A DNA stretch of 64,000 bases, taken from Streptomyces sp. NBC_00247. GTDB taxonomy: Bacteria > Actinomycetota > Actinomycetes > Streptomycetales > Streptomycetaceae. A program made the translations under genes and the position numbers. Numbering within the stretch: the stretch's first letter is position 1; each line of letters starts with the position of its first letter. Under the pieces are notes generated by a model. It was not told the origin of the DNA, made no database searches, and saw nothing but the letters and a program-made list of their open reading frames with translations. The DNA lies in contig NZ_CP108093.1 of the NCBI RefSeq assembly GCF_036188265.1, positions 4,484,001-4,548,000 of the forward strand. Direction: 5' to 3'. Of the stretch, positions 61,632 to 64,000 are shown piece after piece.

Positions 61632-61705
61632 TGCGCCGCCAGGGACTCGAACCCCGGACCCGCTGATTAAGAGTCAGCTGCTCTAACCAACTGAGCTAGC
61701 GGCGC
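61632..61705 (-). tRNA. tRNA-Lys (anticodon CUU)
   Basis: On the minus strand the acceptor stem is GCGCCGC with GCGGCGC and discriminator A. The D-arm is GCTCAGTTGGTTAGAGC, the anticodon stem-loop GCTGA-CTCTTAA-TCAGC (CUU), and the T-arm has GGTTCGAGTCC. It decodes AAG, the main lysine codon of this genome. CCA is not encoded. Confidence 0.95.
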
Positions 61706-61893
61706 CTGCTGACCTGGAGAACATTACCGGATTCCGCAGCATGCTCCTGACCATTTTCCATGGCGCCACGCCCTGTCGCATGGTCGTTTTTTCTCTTTGA
61801 TCCGTCAAAATGTGATTTGTCATGAGAGTTGAGACGCCGGCGCCCGTAGCGGAGTGCCTCAAAAAATCTTGACGAGTCCGGAGGGGAACCGAC

Positions 61894-63192
61894 ATGACCG
61901 TCCCGGTCTTCAGGGAGTACGAACCCGCCGCCGACTGCTGCTGCGCCGGCTGTGCCCTCCAGCGGCGCACGGCGGCGGCCCGGAGCCTGCCGCCCCGCCT
62001 CGGCGGCCATCGGGCCGCGCACGGAGCACGCCGCGCGCTGGTGCTCGCCACGGCTGCCGGAGTGGTCCTCTCCGCCGGTGCCGCCGAGGCGGTCGCCCCG
62101 GCCTGCCATGCCGTCGGGCCCGTCCGCCCGGACGGCGCGTCCGGCCCCGGGCCCACGACCCCGCAGGGGCGGACCGGACCGCTGAAAGGCGGCGGTGGCG
62201 CGGGCCCGCCCACCGCGGACGCGCCCCTGGTCCTGCGGACCACCACGCGCGGGGAGATCATTTCCCGCGCCAAGACGTGGGTCGCCGCGAAGGTACCGTA
62301 CGACATGGAGAAGTACTGGTCGGACGGCTACCGCCAGGACTGCTCCGGCTACGTCTCGATGGCCTGGGGCCTGGACGGCAACGAGTGGACCGGCAGCCTC
62401 TCCTCGTACGGCACGCGGATCGCGCGCTCGCAGCTGGAGCCGGGCGACATCCTGCTCTTCCACGACCCGGCCGACCCCAACAAGGGGTCGCACGTCACGA
62501 TCTTCGGCGGCTGGACCAACAGCGCGCGCACCCAGTACATGGCGTACGAGCAGACACCCCCGGCCACCCGGAAGAAGACCACGCCCCTCGCGTACTGGAG
62601 CAACTCCGACAAGTACCTCGCCTACCGCTACCGGGGGCTCACCGGCGGTTCCGGCGGCGGCTCGTCCTCGGGGTTCCCCGGTGCCGCCAGGTTCGGGCCG
62701 GGAGCCCGCAACGCCCATGTGACCCAGCTCGGCGACATGCTGGTGGCGCGGGGCGGGAAACGTTTCTACACCCAGGGCCCCGGCCCCGCCTGGAGCGAGG
62801 CGGACCGGCGCGCGACCCGGGCGTTCCAGCAGGCGCAGGGGTGGAAAGGCGCGAACGCGGACGGCCTTCCCGGCCCGGACACCTGGCGCCGGCTCGTCAA
62901 CGGCACCGGGAAGGACATTCCGGCGGCAGGGCCGGGTGGCGGTTCGAGCGCGGTCCCGCCCTTCCCCGGACGGGGCTATTTCAAGCCAGGTCAATCGAAC
63001 GCCCATGTCGAGCGGCTCGGCAGGCAGTTGGTGAAGAAGGGCTACGGGCGGCACTACGCCTCGGGGCCGGGCCGCCGCTGGACCGAGGCGGACCGGCGCA
63101 ACGTGGAGGCGTTCCAGCGGGCCCAGGGCTGGCGCGGCGGCGTGGCGGACGGCTACCCGGGGCCGGACACCTGGCGGCGGCTCTTCTCCTGA
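61894..63192 (+). CDS. Secreted cell-wall hydrolase, NlpC/P60-like, with two peptidoglycan-binding repeats
   Basis: A 432-residue protein. A Cys-rich N-terminus (ADCCCAGCALQRR) precedes a hydrophobic export segment (ALVLATAAGVVLSAGAAEAV). The catalytic domain has the Cys in RQDCSGYVSMAWGLDG and the His in GSHVTIFGGW, the order of NlpC/P60 (CHAP-like) endopeptidases. Two similar 75-residue modules follow (AARFGPGARNAHVTQLGDML and RGYFKPGQSNAHVERLGRQL, each ending PGPDTWRRL), the Streptomyces peptidoglycan-binding type. It likely cuts peptide cross-links during growth or spore formation. GGAGGGGAACCGAC precedes ATG 61894. Confidence 0.92.
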   Translation: MTVPVFREYEPAADCCCAGCALQRRTAAARSLPPRLGGHRAAHGARRALVLATAAGVVLSAGAAEAVAPACHAVGPVRPDGASGPGPTTPQGRTGPLKGGGGAGPPTADAPLVLRTTTRGEIISRAKTWVAAKVPYDMEKYWSDGYRQDCSGYVSMAWGLDGNEWTGSLSSYGTRIARSQLEPGDILLFHDPADPNKGSHVTIFGGWTNSARTQYMAYEQTPPATRKKTTPLAYWSNSDKYLAYRYRGLTGGSGGGSSSGFPGAARFGPGARNAHVTQLGDMLVARGGKRFYTQGPGPAWSEADRRATRAFQQAQGWKGANADGLPGPDTWRRLVNGTGKDIPAAGPGGGSSAVPPFPGRGYFKPGQSNAHVERLGRQLVKKGYGRHYASGPGRRWTEADRRNVEAFQRAQGWRGGVADGYPGPDTWRRLFS

Positions 63193-63302
63193 AGGGGCCG
63201 GGGGCCGCCCGGCGGATCGGTGGACCGGCGCGCACCGGTGGTGCGGGGGCCCGGCGGATCGACAGCTCCGGATCGCCGGAGCGCGGAAGGGAACGGTGGC
63301 GC

Positions 63303-64000
63303 GTGTACGGAGACGAGGAAGACGGCGTGGGGGCGGGCCGCGGCGCGGGAGGCGGTGCCGGCCCCGGGACGGGCCCGGGCGGCGAACCGGTCCCGGAGCC
63401 CGGCCGGCCCGGGGGCCGCGATCCGCGTACGGAGGGTGGCCCGGAGGCCGAGGGGCCCTGCGTGGACGTGGTGCTGGAACTCGCGCACGGCGAGACGGAG
63501 ACCACGTCGATGCGCACCGTTTCGGCCACGGTCTCGGTGCCTGCGGGCGGGCCGGACGCCGGCTCGGAGGACGGGACCGGCTCGGGCGCGGGTTCGGGCG
63601 ACGGGACCGGGTCGGGCGCCGGGACGGGGGACGGGACCGGCTCGGGCGACGGTTCGGGCGACGGGACCGGCTCGGGCGACGGGACGGGGGACGGGACCGG
63701 CTCGGGGGACGGGACGGGGGCGGGCGACTGGACCGGCGGGACCGACGGGACCGGCGGAGTCGGGCGGGCTGCCGGGGGTGAAGCGGCCCGGGGTGAAGCT
63801 CCCAACGGGGAGGTGCCCGCCCCGTCCGGCGGTTACCGCGAGGGGGACCGGTGGGGCACCGGGCGCCGCCGGTCGGTCATCGCCAACGAGTCCACCGCGT
63901 CCATCCCGGTGCACCTGCTCTTCCGCGACGAACCCCGCGATCCCGACGACCGCACAGGGCTCCTCCCGCGCGTCGGTACCGGTGTACCGGAGCCGTACGG
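63303..64000 (+). CDS. Acidic Gly/Asp/Thr-rich repeat protein (3' end outside the window)
   Basis: A frame open from GTG 63303 to the end of the window, 232 codons so far, so the C-terminus is not seen. After about 57 Gly/Pro-rich residues comes a short ordered part (CVDVVLELAHGETETTS, MRTVSATVSVP), then about 55 residues of GDGTGS-type repeats, then a second ordered part (SVIANESTASIPVHLLFRDE). There is no signal peptide, so it is probably cytoplasmic. I do not recognise the family. GGAAGGG lies about 12 nt before the start, which is long; codon bias supports the frame. Confidence 0.6.
   Translation, partial: MYGDEEDGVGAGRGAGGGAGPGTGPGGEPVPEPGRPGGRDPRTEGGPEAEGPCVDVVLELAHGETETTSMRTVSATVSVPAGGPDAGSEDGTGSGAGSGDGTGSGAGTGDGTGSGDGSGDGTGSGDGTGDGTGSGDGTGAGDWTGGTDGTGGVGRAAGGEAARGEAPNGEVPAPSGGYREGDRWGTGRRRSVIANESTASIPVHLLFRDEPRDPDDRTGLLPRVGTGVPEPY
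63570..63723 (+). repeat. In-frame GDGTGS-coding repeats
   Basis: Imperfect 18-bp units of the type GACGGGACCGGCTCGGGC, with 12-bp variants, repeat about eight times. They encode an acidic, flexible linker inside the last gene. All units are multiples of three, so length change would keep the frame. Confidence 0.85.

Noticed and set aside
61706..61893. A c-di-AMP (ydaO) riboswitch before the secreted cell-wall hydrolase
   Set aside because: Such elements occur before wall hydrolases in Streptomyces, but the 188-bp leader is too short and lacks the conserved blocks.

Overview
The window is typical high-GC actinobacterial DNA, almost certainly from a Streptomyces species. The coding bias (G/C at nearly every third codon position), frequent GTG starts, families such as DUF2017, DUF3618, DUF1707, DUF6412 and ROK, a GlcNAc PTS locus next to rph and rdgB, and secreted proteins with Streptomyces-type peptidoglycan-binding domains all point that way. 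I see no transposase, phage gene, integrase, rRNA or CRISPR array.

Layout. 1-5.3 kb: a DUF2017 protein, an amino-acid permease, and a CysO-dependent cysteine module (JAMM protease, a cysteine-rich leader peptide, sulfur carrier CysO, cysteine synthase CysM), then a membrane-anchored PemK/MazF-like protein. 5.5-11.5 kb: a metallo-beta-lactamase-fold hydrolase, a TIM-barrel-like protein, the divergent GlcNAc PTS genes nagE2/nagF, rph, a lipoprotein gene, rdgB and tRNA-Leu. 11.5-16.7 kb: two coupled HNH endonuclease paralogues, an MHS-family transporter, the peroxiredoxin gene bcp, a DUF3618 protein, a GroES-like protein, and a guanidinium exporter preceded by a probable guanidine-III riboswitch. 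16.7-29.2 kb: a class A penicillin-binding protein, a three-gene ABC exporter, DUF1707, SGNH-hydrolase and DUF445 proteins, small secreted or membrane proteins, and an S66 peptidase.

29.3-48.8 kb is the most unusual part: a defence island of two arms around an A/T-richer divergent region at 41.5-42.1 kb. The left arm (minus strand) encodes a sacsin-type GHKL ATPase fused to an SF2 helicase, a UvrD-like helicase, a DrmA-like helicase and a DrmB-like DUF1998 protein; every junction is a 4-nt start/stop overlap. The right arm (plus strand) encodes an XRE-HTH/GHKL ATPase and two unknown proteins, also joined by 4-nt overlaps. A third unit on the minus strand (Vsr endonuclease, a cytosine-methyltransferase-like protein without the PCQ catalytic cysteine, and a normal-looking cytosine methyltransferase) converges on it. 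I read this as a composite DISARM-like system with two GHKL ATPases, a modification module and Vsr. I do not recognise the full combination as a named system.

48.9-64 kb returns to housekeeping and cell-surface genes: a SEC-C protein, a DUF3311/solute-symporter pair, DUF6412 with a second YidC, an FAH-family hydrolase, a Gfo/Idh/MocA oxidoreductase with a UPF0303 protein facing a ROK repressor, a surface protein with an LAXTG-like sorting signal, an HAD phosphatase, a secreted protein with a class F-type sortase, tRNA-Lys, a secreted NlpC/P60-like hydrolase, and an acidic repeat protein cut by the window end.
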